From Clostridia bacterium (GTDB taxonomy: Bacteria; Bacillota; Clostridia; Christensenellales; Aristaeellaceae): DNA of 49,610 nucleotides. The translations under genes were made by a program, and so were the position numbers. The notes under the pieces are model-generated. The model was given only the letters and a program-made list of their open reading frames with translations, was not told where the DNA came from and ran no database searches. Location: positions 1 to 49,610 of the forward strand of contig JAFRPG010000059.1 in assembly GCA_017429265.1 (NCBI GenBank), in the 5' to 3' direction. Shown in pieces: positions 41,755-49,610 of this stretch (positions within the stretch are counted from its first letter, which is position 1; every line of letters begins with the position of its first letter).

Positions 41755-42722
41755 TCAGATGGAGTGTGCGGTCTCTGTGACCCAGCGGATCCGGGCGGGA
41801 TCGATGTGATTGTTCACCGTGCAGTCCGCGCCGAGAATCAGACCGCGCTTGCCGAAGGTGAGGATGAGGTCCCTGGTGAAGGCCCGGATCTCCTCCTCCG
41901 TGCCGTTGTGCAGAAGACCCTTGTGGTTCATGCCCTCCCGGTGCAGGCTCTCAAAGCCGCCCAGGCAGGCCCTGTCCCCGAAGAAGAAGCGGCCCTCGGG
42001 GAGGGGCAGCCCCTCGACGTACACGCCCCAGTTGACGCACTTGGCCGGATAGTCCCGCCAGAGCTCCAGGCGGTTCCGGTCGCCCGCCCAACTGCAGCAG
42101 TGGAGGATGTTGTAGTCGCTGAGCCGGTTGGCGCTCTCCAGGACGTACAGGTCGCTCGGACGGATCATGTCCCGGTATTCTTCGGCTGAGAAACGGCTGA
42201 GCTCGCCGGCCTGCACGCAGTAGTAGACGCCGTCGCATCCGGCCTCGCGGATGAGCTTCTCCGTCAGCAGGGCGCAGTCCTGCGCGACCACATCCAGGGC
42301 ATGCAGGACGGCCTCCCTGTCCTCCCGGAGATCCCGCATGACCCGCTCCTCCCCGCCGCTGTTGCGCAGCACCGAGAAGGGCGCGAAGACGTTGTAGAAC
42401 ACCGGCATTTCGGCGCCGAGCTCCCCGACGATGCGCCGGGCGCGCTCCGTCTGATCCGCGATGAACGGATGATCCGGTCCGAGCGGCTCCAATTTCCACC
42501 AGTCCGCGGCGGTGCGGATGCTGTCCGGCACGGGGCGGGCAAAGTAGCCGTCGGATATGATCTTGACCATGTCCAGACCGCATTCGCGCACATAGCGCAC
42601 ATGGGCGCGGACACAGGCCTCGCCGACGGTTTCTTCCCCCTCAAAGTGATGCCAGAACCCCACCGGCACATGGTCCACCGGTTTTTGTCCATGGCGTTGA
42701 AAACACGCGTGCGCTTGTCCAT
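41755..42722 (-). CDS. Uroporphyrinogen decarboxylase-family protein, one frameshift
   Basis: About 322 residues once repaired. From ATG 42722 (AGGAGG 8 bp upstream) it reads MDKRTRVFNAMDKN, then at 42681-42678 one C seems lost; with it restored the frame continues PVDHVPVGFWHHFEGEE and on to TGA at 41757-41755. URO-D-fold features: VKIISDGYF, a helical TIM barrel, CDGVYYCVQAGE, YNILHCCSW, and the C-terminal LILGADCTVNN. In Clostridia many such proteins are corrinoid methyltransferases or catabolic enzymes rather than haem enzymes. Substrate unknown. The break is a lesion or a base-calling error. Confidence 0.75.
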
Positions 42723-42789
42723 GCGGATCCTCCTCTCGTGCCGCCGGCGGCTCCCGTCTGTCAGTGCGGCAGCGCTGACGGGCCGACGG

Positions 42790-42822
42790 AAAAGCCCCGC
42801 AAACCTTTCGGAATGCGGGGCC
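42790..42822 (-). terminator. Terminator of glgA
   Basis: GCCCCGCA (42794-42801) pairs with TGCGGGGC (42814-42821); TTTTCC follows on the minus strand, just after the glgA stop. Confidence 0.75.
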
Positions 42823-42834
42823 TTGTGGGATCGG

Positions 42835-44319
42835 TCAGCCCTTCAGCTCCTCATACAGCCCGAGGTACAGGTCGGCCGAGTGCTCCCAGGAGACATCCTT
42901 CTCCATGTCGCGGGTGACGATGGTGTCCCAGCGGGCACGGTCCCCGAAGTAGACCCGCTCGGCCCGCTTGACGGTATCCAGCAGCAGATCCGCGCGGTAC
43001 TGGTCGAAGGTGAAGCCGTTGCCCTCCCCGGTGTACTCGTTGTAGGGCTCCACGGTGTCCTTGAGGCCGCCGGTCTCGCGCACGATCGGCACGGTGCCGT
43101 AGCGCATGGCGATCAGCTGCGTCAGGCCGCAGGGCTCGAAGAGACTGGGCACCAGCAGGGCGTCGGACCCGGCGTAGATCTGGTGGGCCAGGCTCTCGTC
43201 ATATTTGATATAGGCGCACACCTGCCCGGGATAGGTCTTCTCGTAATAGCGGAACGCGTCCTCGTAGCGCGGATCGCCCGTGCCGAGGATCACGACCTGC
43301 AGGCCGTCGTCCATGATCTGCGTGAAAACGGCGTTGATCAGGTCGAGGCCTTTCTGGTCCGTGAGGCGGGAGATCAGGCCGACCACGAACTTGCCCTCGT
43401 CCACCTCCAGGCCCAGACGCTCCTGCAGGGCCTTTTTGTTTTCGCGCTTGGCGCGCAGCACGTCCTCCTCGCCGTAGGGGGCGGGGAGCAGCTTGTCCGT
43501 CCTGCTGTTCCAGATGTCGATGTCGATGCCGTTCACGATGCCGATCAGCTTGGCGCGGTGATACCAGAGATGGCTGTTGAGGCCCTCGCCGTAGAAGTCG
43601 GTCTGGATCTCCTGGGCGTAGGTGTCGCTGACCGTCGTGATCCGGTCCGTGTAGGCGAGGCCGCCCTTGAACATGTTGGCCTCGCGGTCATTGACCTTGA
43701 ACACGGAGTAGTCGAAGAGGAAGTCCGGCAGGCCGGTCCAGTACTTCAGATGGTCGATGCTGCAGATGCCCTGGAAGCGCAGATTGTGGATGGTCAGGAC
43801 GCTGCGGGCGGTGCCGACGGGCGTCACGCTGAACAGGGTGCGCAGGTAGACGGGGACCAGGGCCGCCTGCCAGTCGTGGCAATGGATCACGTCCGGGATC
43901 CAGCCCAGGAAGTTGAGCGCCGCGAGGGAGGCCTTTGAGAAGTAGCAGTACTTGGGGATATCCTCCCAGAGGCCCGTATAGGGATTGCCCCAGTCAAAGA
44001 AGTCCCGGTTGTCGATGAAGTCGTAGGTGACTCCGTCCAGCTCGGTCTCCATGATGCCGACATAGAACTCACGGCCGTCCTGGGTCAGATTCATCATGAA
44101 GGAGCCGATGTAGGTCATCCGCTCCCTGTACTTTTCCGGGATGCAGCGGTAGCAGGGCATGAACACGCGCACCTCGCAGCCCTGGCGGAGCAGCGCGCGG
44201 GGCAGGGCGTACATCACGTCCCCGAGCCCGCCTGTTTTGATGAACGGATAGCACTCCGAGCCGATGAAAGCGACCTTCATGCCTTTCGCGTTTCCGGCAA
44301 ATCCCTGATCATTCGACAT
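42835..44319 (-). CDS. glgA: Glycogen synthase (GT5)
   Basis: 494 residues. Uses ADP-glucose to extend alpha-1,4-glucan. Marks: SECYPFIKTGGLGDVMYALP near the N terminus (ADP-glucose loop), IHCHDWQAALVP, GIVNGIDIDIWN, GLISRLTDQKGLDL and the C-terminal PSLFEPCGLTQLIAMRYG with the catalytic Glu. It carries about 13 residues before the usual MKVAFIG start; ATG 44319 is chosen for its AAGGAG 8-9 bp away. No other glycogen genes adjoin it; it has its own promoter and terminator. Confidence 0.93.
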   Translation of the reverse strand: MSNDQGFAGNAKGMKVAFIGSECYPFIKTGGLGDVMYALPRALLRQGCEVRVFMPCYRCIPEKYRERMTYIGSFMMNLTQDGREFYVGIMETELDGVTYDFIDNRDFFDWGNPYTGLWEDIPKYCYFSKASLAALNFLGWIPDVIHCHDWQAALVPVYLRTLFSVTPVGTARSVLTIHNLRFQGICSIDHLKYWTGLPDFLFDYSVFKVNDREANMFKGGLAYTDRITTVSDTYAQEIQTDFYGEGLNSHLWYHRAKLIGIVNGIDIDIWNSRTDKLLPAPYGEEDVLRAKRENKKALQERLGLEVDEGKFVVGLISRLTDQKGLDLINAVFTQIMDDGLQVVILGTGDPRYEDAFRYYEKTYPGQVCAYIKYDESLAHQIYAGSDALLVPSLFEPCGLTQLIAMRYGTVPIVRETGGLKDTVEPYNEYTGEGNGFTFDQYRADLLLDTVKRAERVYFGDRARWDTIVTRDMEKDVSWEHSADLYLGLYEELKG

Positions 44320-44377
44320 ATCCGACACTCCTTTTCATGTGTGATGACCTGTCCCGCGACAGGTTTCTGTTAGATAC

Positions 44378-44406
44378 ACTATACCTGATTTGGGCAAAAT
44401 GTTCAA
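44378..44406 (-). promoter_or_regulatory. Promoter of glgA
   Basis: On the minus strand TTGAAC (44406-44401), 17 bp, TATAGT (44383-44378). The short leader contains a CCTGTC-CCGC-GACAGG hairpin (44348-44363). Confidence 0.65.
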
Positions 44407-44487
44407 TAGCTTCTTTGATTCTTGCGGCACGACGGCCTTTGCCGCGGCGCCCGGCTTCCGCAGAATTCGCTTTCCGGCAAAAACGCT

Positions 44488-44516
44488 TTGACAAAACAGT
44501 TAGACTGTGCTAATAT
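44488..44516 (+). promoter_or_regulatory. Promoter of the ABC exporter operon
   Basis: Consensus TTGACA (44488-44493), 17 bp ending in TGC, TAATAT (44511-44516). Confidence 0.75.
44500..44513 (+). promoter_or_regulatory. Operator 1 of the ABC exporter
   Basis: TTAG-ACTGTG-CTAA, inside the spacer and first bases of the -10. The same TTAG-N6-CTAA pattern recurs 27 bp downstream. Confidence 0.6.
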
Positions 44517-44526
44517 CGGCACGTGG

Positions 44527-44540
44527 TTAGCTGAAGCTAA
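44527..44540 (+). promoter_or_regulatory. Operator 2 of the ABC exporter
   Basis: TTAGCT-GA-AGCTAA, a perfect palindrome just after the transcription start. Two such sites suggest a TetR- or MarR-type repressor; none is encoded nearby in the window. Confidence 0.65.
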
Positions 44541-44581
44541 TCAGCATTGGGGCAAGAAGAGAGAAAAAGGAGATCATCGAC

Positions 44582-45283
44582 ATGGCCATCGTTGAATTCA
44601 GGGATGTTTCAAGGGTCTATCGGAACGGCGAGCACGAACAGCGGGCGCTGGATCATGTGAACCTGAGCCTGGAGGAGGGGAAATTCATCGTCATCCTGGG
44701 CCCCAGCGGCGCAGGGAAGAGCACGCTGCTGAACCTGCTGGGCGGACTGGACAGTCCGACGGAGGGGACGATCACGGTGGGCGGAAGGGATATCTCCACC
44801 CTGACGGCCAATGAGCTGGCCGAATACCGCGCCGCCTCCGTGGGCTTCGTCTTCCAGAGCTACAACCTGATCCCGACGCTGACCGTGATCGAGAATGTGG
44901 CGCTGGTCAAGGAGATCGCGCCGAACCCGCTCTCCAGCCACGACATGCTGGAGGCTGTCGGCCTCTCGGACCACATCCACCAGTTCCCGTCGGAACTCTC
45001 CGGCGGCGAGCAGCAGCGCGTGTCCATCGCCCGGGCCCTGGCCAAGAACCCGCATATCCTGCTGTGCGACGAGCCCACGGGTGCCCTGGACTCCAGGACG
45101 GGCGTGCTGGTGCTGAAACTCCTGCTCTCCATGGCGCGTGACATGGGGAAGACCATCATCATCGTGACGCACAATCAGAATATCGCAAAGATGGCGGACG
45201 TTGTGATCAGGGTCAAGAACGGAAAGATCGAAGCCTGTGAGGAGCAGGATCATCCGCTGTCCGTGGAAGAGGTGGACTGGTAA
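44582..45283 (+). CDS. ABC transporter ATPase (MacB/LolD type)
   Basis: 233 residues. Walker [15 protein letters not shown]-loop [13 protein letters not shown], signature LSGGEQQR, Walker [14 protein letters not shown]-loop IVTHNQ. Works with the FtsX-type permease that follows; the TAA overlaps the permease ATG (TAATG). AAGGAG precedes ATG 44582. Confidence 0.93.
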   Translation: MAIVEFRDVSRVYRNGEHEQRALDHVNLSLEEGKFIVILGPSGAGKSTLLNLLGGLDSPTEGTITVGGRDISTLTANELAEYRAASVGFVFQSYNLIPTLTVIENVALVKEIAPNPLSSHDMLEAVGLSDHIHQFPSELSGGEQQRVSIARALAKNPHILLCDEPTGALDSRTGVLVLKLLLSMARDMGKTIIIVTHNQNIAKMADVVIRVKNGKIEACEEQDHPLSVEEVDW

Positions 45284-47577
45284 TGCTGCTGAAAAAACTG
45301 TTCCGGACGCTCTGGCACTATAAGGCGCAGTTCATCTCCATGGTGATCATGGTGGCTCTGGGCGTGGGCGTGTTCCTCGGCTTCAACGTGGAGTGGTATT
45401 CCCTGGAGGTCAACACCCGGAAGATCTACGATGCCACCGGGTTCGCCGACTACCGGATCTGTTCCGACAAGGGATTCGGCGAGGCGGACCTTGCGGCGGT
45501 AAAGGCCATCGACGGCGTGGAGGACGCCACGCGCTTCCTGTCCGTCAATGTGGCGGTGAAGGATGATACGGACACCCTGGCCCTGACCGTCAGCGAGAAC
45601 ATGGACGTGTCCGGTATCCTGCTGATGAGCGGTCAGCCATACGACGAAAACGATCCGGACGGCTTCTGGCTGTCGGACTCCTATGCCGCGGCGAACGGGA
45701 TCGCCCTGGGGGATCCGCTGACGCTGACCTACCAGACGATCACGGTGGAGGGCACCGTCAAGGGCCTGGTCAAATCCAGCGAGTACCTGATCTGCCTGCC
45801 GGATTCCGCGCAGATGATGCCGGACTATTCCTCCTACGGATACGTCTATATCTCACCGGCCATGCTGGACCGGGCGATCCCGGCTGCCTACAGGTTCTTC
45901 CTCGGTTCGCTGTACCATCAGATCAACGTGAAGTCCGCCCTGACGAAGGCGGAATTCGTCGAACGGGCGGACCGGGCCCTGGGCAGCACCCGGCTGATCC
46001 TGTCCAGGGATGAGACCGTGTCCTGGTCCGAGACGCAGGGCGAGGTGAACGAGGGCAAAACCATGGCCTCCATCCTGCCGGTGCTCTTCCTGGCCATCGC
46101 GATCCTGACCATGGTGACCACCATGCACCGCATCACCGCCAGCGAGAAGACACAGATCGGCACTCTCAAAGCCCTGGGCTTCAAGGACAGGCGCATCCTG
46201 GTCCACTATTCCGCCTACGCGCTGATCATCGGCCTGCTCGGCACGCTGCCGGGCATCGGGATCGGATACTGGCTGGGCCGGTTCATCATGAACCCGGGCA
46301 GCGCGATGGCGACCTATATCGATATGCCCGACTGGTCGCTGCACGCGCCGGGCTTCACCTGGCTTGTCCTGATCGGGATCAATGCGTTCCTGACGCTGAT
46401 CGGCTTCCTTTCCGTACGAAAGATGCTCTCGGGCACGGCGGCGGACGCCCTTCGCCCCTACACGCCCAAACGCATGAAGCACCTCCGCTTTGAGGAGACG
46501 AAGCGATTCAAGGCGCTCGGCTTCGGCGTCAAGTGGAACCTGCGGGACTGCGTGCGCCACAAGGCCAGGAGCCTGATGACCCTCTTCGGCATCGTGGGCT
46601 GCATGGTCCTGCTGGTGGGCGGCCTGGGCATGAAGGATACCATGGACGCCTTCCTCGACGTGTTCTACGAAAAGGCGATCAACTACACGACCCGGGTCAA
46701 CCTGGACAGCGAGAACATGGATCCGGAAGAGGGGAAGATCCTGGCCGGGCAGCTCGAAGGCGACTGGGCGGCGGACCGTGCGATCCAGATCGGCGACAAG
46801 GGCTACACCCTCGAGATCTGCTCCGTCACGCATGACAAGGTGCGCTTCGTCGATACCGACATGCGCATCGTCCCGCTGACCGACGAAGGCGCGTATGTCT
46901 GCGACCGGATCGCCCGCGACCACGGGCTGAAGGCGGGGGACACGCTGACCTTCTCCCCCTATGACAGCAGCGAGCGTTACTCCGTGCCGGTGGCCGGTGT
47001 GCTGGACTCCATGACGGAAGGCGTGTTCATGACCGCGGCCTTCGCCGACCGGACGGGCATCCCCTACACGGTCACATCCGTCTTTACGGATATGAAAGAG
47101 ATCCCGGAGAACGCACACATCCTCAACCGGCAGAGCAAGCAGTCCATCATGGATTCCTTCGACACCTTCATGGACCTGATGAACAAGATGATCTGGCTGC
47201 TGGTGCTGGCGGCGGTCATCCTCGGCATCGTGGTGCTCTACAATCTCGGCGTGATGAGCTATACGGAGCGCTACCGCGAGATGGCCACCCTGAAGGTGGT
47301 GGGCTTCAAGGACGGCAAGATCGGCCGGCTGCTGATCAGCCAGAATCTGTGGCTCACGGTGATCGGCATCCTGATCGGCATTCCCGCGGGGATCGGCGTG
47401 CTGCAGTACCTGCTGACGGCCCTCGCTTCCGAGTACGAGCTGAAGCTGGTGCTGGGCCTGTCCACCTGGCTGATCAGTGTCCCGCTGACCTTCGGCGTTT
47501 CCCTGATCGTCGGCCTGATGGTTGCACGAAAAAACCGCCGCATCGATATGGTTGCGGCGCTGAAAACGGAGGAGTGA
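45283..47577 (+). CDS. FtsX/MacB-type ABC permease
   Basis: 764 residues with two FtsX domains. One span near the N terminus (FISMVIMVALGVGVFLGF), a large extracytoplasmic part, spans at about residues 265-390 (ILPVLFLAIAILTMV, ending near SVRKMLSGTAADALRPY), then a second half with another N-terminal span, soluble part and terminal spans (WLLVLAAVILGIVVLYNLGV). This layout is usual for Firmicutes exporters of peptides or lipophilic drugs, and for resistance to antimicrobial peptides; the substrate is unknown. The gene is convergent with the membrane protein at 47594, with no terminator in the 16-bp gap. Confidence 0.92.
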   Translation: MLLKKLFRTLWHYKAQFISMVIMVALGVGVFLGFNVEWYSLEVNTRKIYDATGFADYRICSDKGFGEADLAAVKAIDGVEDATRFLSVNVAVKDDTDTLALTVSENMDVSGILLMSGQPYDENDPDGFWLSDSYAAANGIALGDPLTLTYQTITVEGTVKGLVKSSEYLICLPDSAQMMPDYSSYGYVYISPAMLDRAIPAAYRFFLGSLYHQINVKSALTKAEFVERADRALGSTRLILSRDETVSWSETQGEVNEGKTMASILPVLFLAIAILTMVTTMHRITASEKTQIGTLKALGFKDRRILVHYSAYALIIGLLGTLPGIGIGYWLGRFIMNPGSAMATYIDMPDWSLHAPGFTWLVLIGINAFLTLIGFLSVRKMLSGTAADALRPYTPKRMKHLRFEETKRFKALGFGVKWNLRDCVRHKARSLMTLFGIVGCMVLLVGGLGMKDTMDAFLDVFYEKAINYTTRVNLDSENMDPEEGKILAGQLEGDWAADRAIQIGDKGYTLEICSVTHDKVRFVDTDMRIVPLTDEGAYVCDRIARDHGLKAGDTLTFSPYDSSERYSVPVAGVLDSMTEGVFMTAAFADRTGIPYTVTSVFTDMKEIPENAHILNRQSKQSIMDSFDTFMDLMNKMIWLLVLAAVILGIVVLYNLGVMSYTERYREMATLKVVGFKDGKIGRLLISQNLWLTVIGILIGIPAGIGVLQYLLTALASEYELKLVLGLSTWLISVPLTFGVSLIVGLMVARKNRRIDMVAALKTEE

Positions 47578-47593
47578 GGGAAGCGGGGACCGC

Positions 47594-48499
47594 TCACCGA
47601 TCGATAAACCGCAGATCGGCATGGCCGGCGATGTGGACGGCGAGCAGGCTGTCGTAGTCCTCGTTCCGCTCGTAATGCGTATAGCCGATCTGCCACAGCC
47701 CGAAGGCCGCGAAGTTGACGACGATATCCCAGAGGATCATCTCATCGGTGAAGAGAGAGGTCTGGCGGACCACGCCGACGACGAAGACGCTCAGGGCAAC
47801 CAGCCGCAGGACGCGGCGGTAGCGCTTTTCCAGCGACTTGGCGATGCGGGCCTCCTCCGCCTCATAGTGCATCACGAGCACTTCCTTCATGATGCTCCGC
47901 GTGACCTCCGATACGTGCTCCGCGCAGAGCAGGTTGATCTGCAGCGGCGCGGGCGTCCGCATGGAGGCGACGAAGCGGCTGATCACCGAGGCGTAATCCC
48001 GGTTGAGCGCCATCTTCGGACCCATCTGGACAGGGTCAAAGAAATCCTCCTGCCCGGTCAGGCGCAGGTCCAGCGTGACCGGGGCGTGGGACTGAGCGGC
48101 AAGCCAGTGTCTCAGGCCCCGGTCCGTCTGGGACTGCGTGTAGGTCAGCAGGACCATCATCAGCATGGTGATGTCGAAAAAGCCGTTCGTCCTCCGCCGG
48201 GCCGCACCCGTCATGCTGAGCATGATGATGACGGCCTCTGCGGCGCAGAGGAGGAGAAGGGTCAGATAACCCGCCGCATAGTGATGCTTTTTCAGGTGGA
48301 GCAGCAGCGCCGTGAGACCGGCGGCCACACCGATCAGGTTCTTGACCCAGATGCCCCAGGGCAGCGGGATGTAGGACGCATAGGGCGAACCGGCGTCCAC
48401 CAGATACTGACGGATCAGCAGCTCATAGATCAGGTTGGCCACAGCGATCAGGATCGTGCAGATGCCGATCCTTTTCAGATCCCGGTAATACAGATTCAT
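47594..48499 (-). CDS. Hypothetical membrane protein, 301 residues
   Basis: I do not recognise the family. Four spans in the first half (IGICTILIAVANLIYELL, then WVKNLIGVAAGLTALLLHL, AAGYLTLLLLCAAEAVII, FFDITMLMMVLLTY), a soluble middle part of about 90 residues, and two more spans near the C terminus (LVALSVFVVGVV and MILWDIVVNFAAFGLW). No known catalytic motif. The ribosome site is weak (GTGGG). It follows the metallophosphoesterase by 78 bp. Confidence 0.65.
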   Translation of the reverse strand: MNLYYRDLKRIGICTILIAVANLIYELLIRQYLVDAGSPYASYIPLPWGIWVKNLIGVAAGLTALLLHLKKHHYAAGYLTLLLLCAAEAVIIMLSMTGAARRRTNGFFDITMLMMVLLTYTQSQTDRGLRHWLAAQSHAPVTLDLRLTGQEDFFDPVQMGPKMALNRDYASVISRFVASMRTPAPLQINLLCAEHVSEVTRSIMKEVLVMHYEAEEARIAKSLEKRYRRVLRLVALSVFVVGVVRQTSLFTDEMILWDIVVNFAAFGLWQIGYTHYERNEDYDSLLAVHIAGHADLRFIDR

Positions 48500-48577
48500 G
48501 TCTTATCCCACCCGTTCCGCTGACTTCGATGTCTCCCTTCGCTCAGAGGAGGCATTCCCGGGCCCGACCCCATGCCC

Positions 48578-49273
48578 TTATACCGAAAACTCCCGGACAG
48601 ACTCGAACAGCAGCGTCAGCCGGTCGATGTCCTTCTCGGTGTGGAAGTGTCCGGCGTACCAGTGCCGGTACCGCAGCCGGGCCTCGATGCTGCCCAGCCA
48701 CTCCTCCGTGCTCTTGTCCACCAGGCGCTGATCGATGGCGGCGATGAAGACCTCCGTCGGCACATAGCGGAGCGGCACGGTGTGCGAAAGGACGGCGTCC
48801 ACCTGCCAGCCGCGGTCCGCCAGCGCCTTCTCCACGCGGGCTTTGATCTCGCCGCTCGGCTGCTCGTCCGGCCACCAGCCGTAGCCCCGCGCGAGACGGT
48901 AATACTTGTCCACGCTGTACGCGCCGCCGATCACGACGGTCTGCGTGCCGTCCAGATCGTAGACCTCTCCGTCCCTGGCGAAGAGCAGGTTGGGGAAGCT
49001 GTCCTCCGCGAAGACCCTGCCGCCGCGCCACTCCGTGAGATGATAGGACGGGATCGTCTCCGGCCGCATCTCATGATTTCCGTGGACGGAGAAGATCGTA
49101 AGCGGCATCCGGGCCATCCGCTGCTTGGCCGCCAGGTCCCTTTGACCGCCGTAGTAGTTGAAGCCGGCGTCGCCCAGGATGATCATCGTATCCTGTGCCG
49201 ACGGCTGCACGCGCTCGCAGAAGCGCTCGATCCGGGTGAAGTCCCCGTGGGTATCTCCTGTGATGAAGATCAT
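48578..49273 (-). CDS. Metallophosphoesterase (calcineurin-like)
   Basis: 231 residues. Metal motifs in order: FITGDTHGD (4-12), ILGDAG, SVHGNHE, LSHTVPL and the C-terminal AGHFHTEKD. It hydrolyses phosphoesters with two metal ions; the substrate (nucleotide, RNA or protein) cannot be told. Start ATG 49273 with GGGAGTGA upstream; a frame reaching to 49333 lacks a ribosome site. Confidence 0.85.
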   Translation of the reverse strand: MIFITGDTHGDFTRIERFCERVQPSAQDTMIILGDAGFNYYGGQRDLAAKQRMARMPLTIFSVHGNHEMRPETIPSYHLTEWRGGRVFAEDSFPNLLFARDGEVYDLDGTQTVVIGGAYSVDKYYRLARGYGWWPDEQPSGEIKARVEKALADRGWQVDAVLSHTVPLRYVPTEVFIAAIDQRLVDKSTEEWLGSIEARLRYRHWYAGHFHTEKDIDRLTLLFESVREFSV

Positions 49274-49337
49274 GCTGTTCACTCCCGCGGAATATGAGTT
49301 CCGCCCGGCAGCCTCCGCCGGGTCCGGTCCCATTGTA
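49274..49337 (-). promoter_or_regulatory. Leader and -10 of the metallophosphoesterase gene
   Basis: TACAAT on the minus strand at 49337-49332 is a likely -10; no good -35 is seen. The leader holds a hairpin CCCGGC (49304-49309) with GCCGGG (49317-49322). Confidence 0.45.
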
Positions 49338-49433
49338 CAACAAAACGGAGCTTTCTTCCACCTTCCGAAAGCCTTTTGTTCGGTTCTTCACGGAAAGTTC
49401 GGGAAAACCATATGGGAGAGGGTTCGCGCTCTG

Positions 49434-49510
49434 CGGAGCACGCCAGGGGCTTTCCGATCGCCCCTGGACCCTTCGGGATCGACTCTTTCCAGTTTGGCAT
49501 TTTGCAAAGC
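49434..49510 (+). repeat. Hairpin repeat, copy 1
   Basis: Core: CCAGGGGC (49443-49450), loop TTTCCGATC, GCCCCTGG (49460-49467), then GGACCCTTCGGG and a tail containing TTTGGCATTTTGCA. It is homologous to copy 2 on the opposite strand. It lies in the intergenic end of the window; short plus-strand frames crossing it are not convincing genes. Confidence 0.7.
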
Positions 49511-49521
49511 AATGTTGATTA

Positions 49522-49610
49522 ACGAAACCTTACATTGCCAAAGCCTTTCTTGACGGGACGGCCCCGAAGGAGTCCAGAGGGCGATCGGAAAGCCCTCTGG
49601 TGCGCCCGCA
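49522..49610 (-). repeat. Hairpin repeat, copy 2 (inverted)
   Basis: On the minus strand: CCAGAGGGC, loop TTTCCGATC, GCCCTCTGG (49600-49574), then GGACTCCTTCGGGG and a tail with CTTTGGCAATGT. Loop and order match copy 1 while the stem differs by paired changes. It may continue past the window edge. Confidence 0.7.

Noticed and set aside
49294..49518. Short plus-strand frame crossing hairpin repeat 1
   Set aside because: It has no ribosome site and is explained by the repeat; translating such repeats yields spurious proteins.

Overview
The window looks like chromosomal DNA of a GC-rich Bacillota, most likely an uncultured gut or rumen Clostridia. The grounds are strong AGGAGG ribosome sites, sigma-A promoters often with a TGn extended -10, and families typical of that group (DUF1292, DUF6273, YczE, BioY, a TipAS-type MerR, MccF-like S66, a kinase with a Thr/Pro-rich stalk). 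The genus cannot be fixed from the sequence alone. No rRNA, tRNA or CRISPR was seen.

Layout. 1-5.3 kb is an accessory, partly decayed segment: the tail of an IS5-like transposase, an unknown gene interrupted in frame by TAG, two small orphan genes (one also preceded by an in-frame TAG), a tandem-repeat protein, and a UvrD helicase carrying an inserted DEDD exonuclease and broken by one frameshift. 5.5-9.0 kb holds a GMP synthase lacking its glutaminase domain, a YjbR/EVE-like protein, YebC and a small exported protein. 9.0-14.5 kb is a tight minus-strand operon: HD hydrolase, GNAT, MATE, AEC, YczE, P-loop kinase, APH. Then come a short AlaRS, an S66 peptidase-SDR pair, and a MerR regulator with a textbook 19-bp-spacer promoter containing a perfect palindrome. 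19.3-27.1 kb is a minus-strand operon: flippase, CapA, Dxs, TlyA, ABC exporter, Nudix.

27.1-33.2 kb runs on the plus strand: BioY under a BirA-like box, GtrA, then a membrane Ser/Thr kinase with SH3 and DUF6273 ectodomains whose stop overlaps the start of an unrecognised 417-residue partner, then DeoB. 33.2-36.4 kb (minus) has an isocitrate dehydrogenase fused to a DUF1292-like domain, an overlapping free-standing DUF1292-like gene, and MetY. 36.4-40.2 kb adds a membrane-anchored beta-propeller protein and a secreted double-SH3 protein. 40.3-42.7 kb holds an enolase-superfamily dehydratase and a frameshifted URO-D-family protein. 42.8-47.6 kb has GlgA divergent from a MacB-like ABC exporter controlled by two TTAG-N6-CTAA operators. 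The window ends with a membrane protein, a metallophosphoesterase, and two facing copies of a hairpin repeat with covarying stems.

The observations most worth following are the IDH-DUF1292 fusion, the kinase plus overlapping partner, the covarying tail-to-tail hairpin repeat, and the in-frame TAG codons at the left end.
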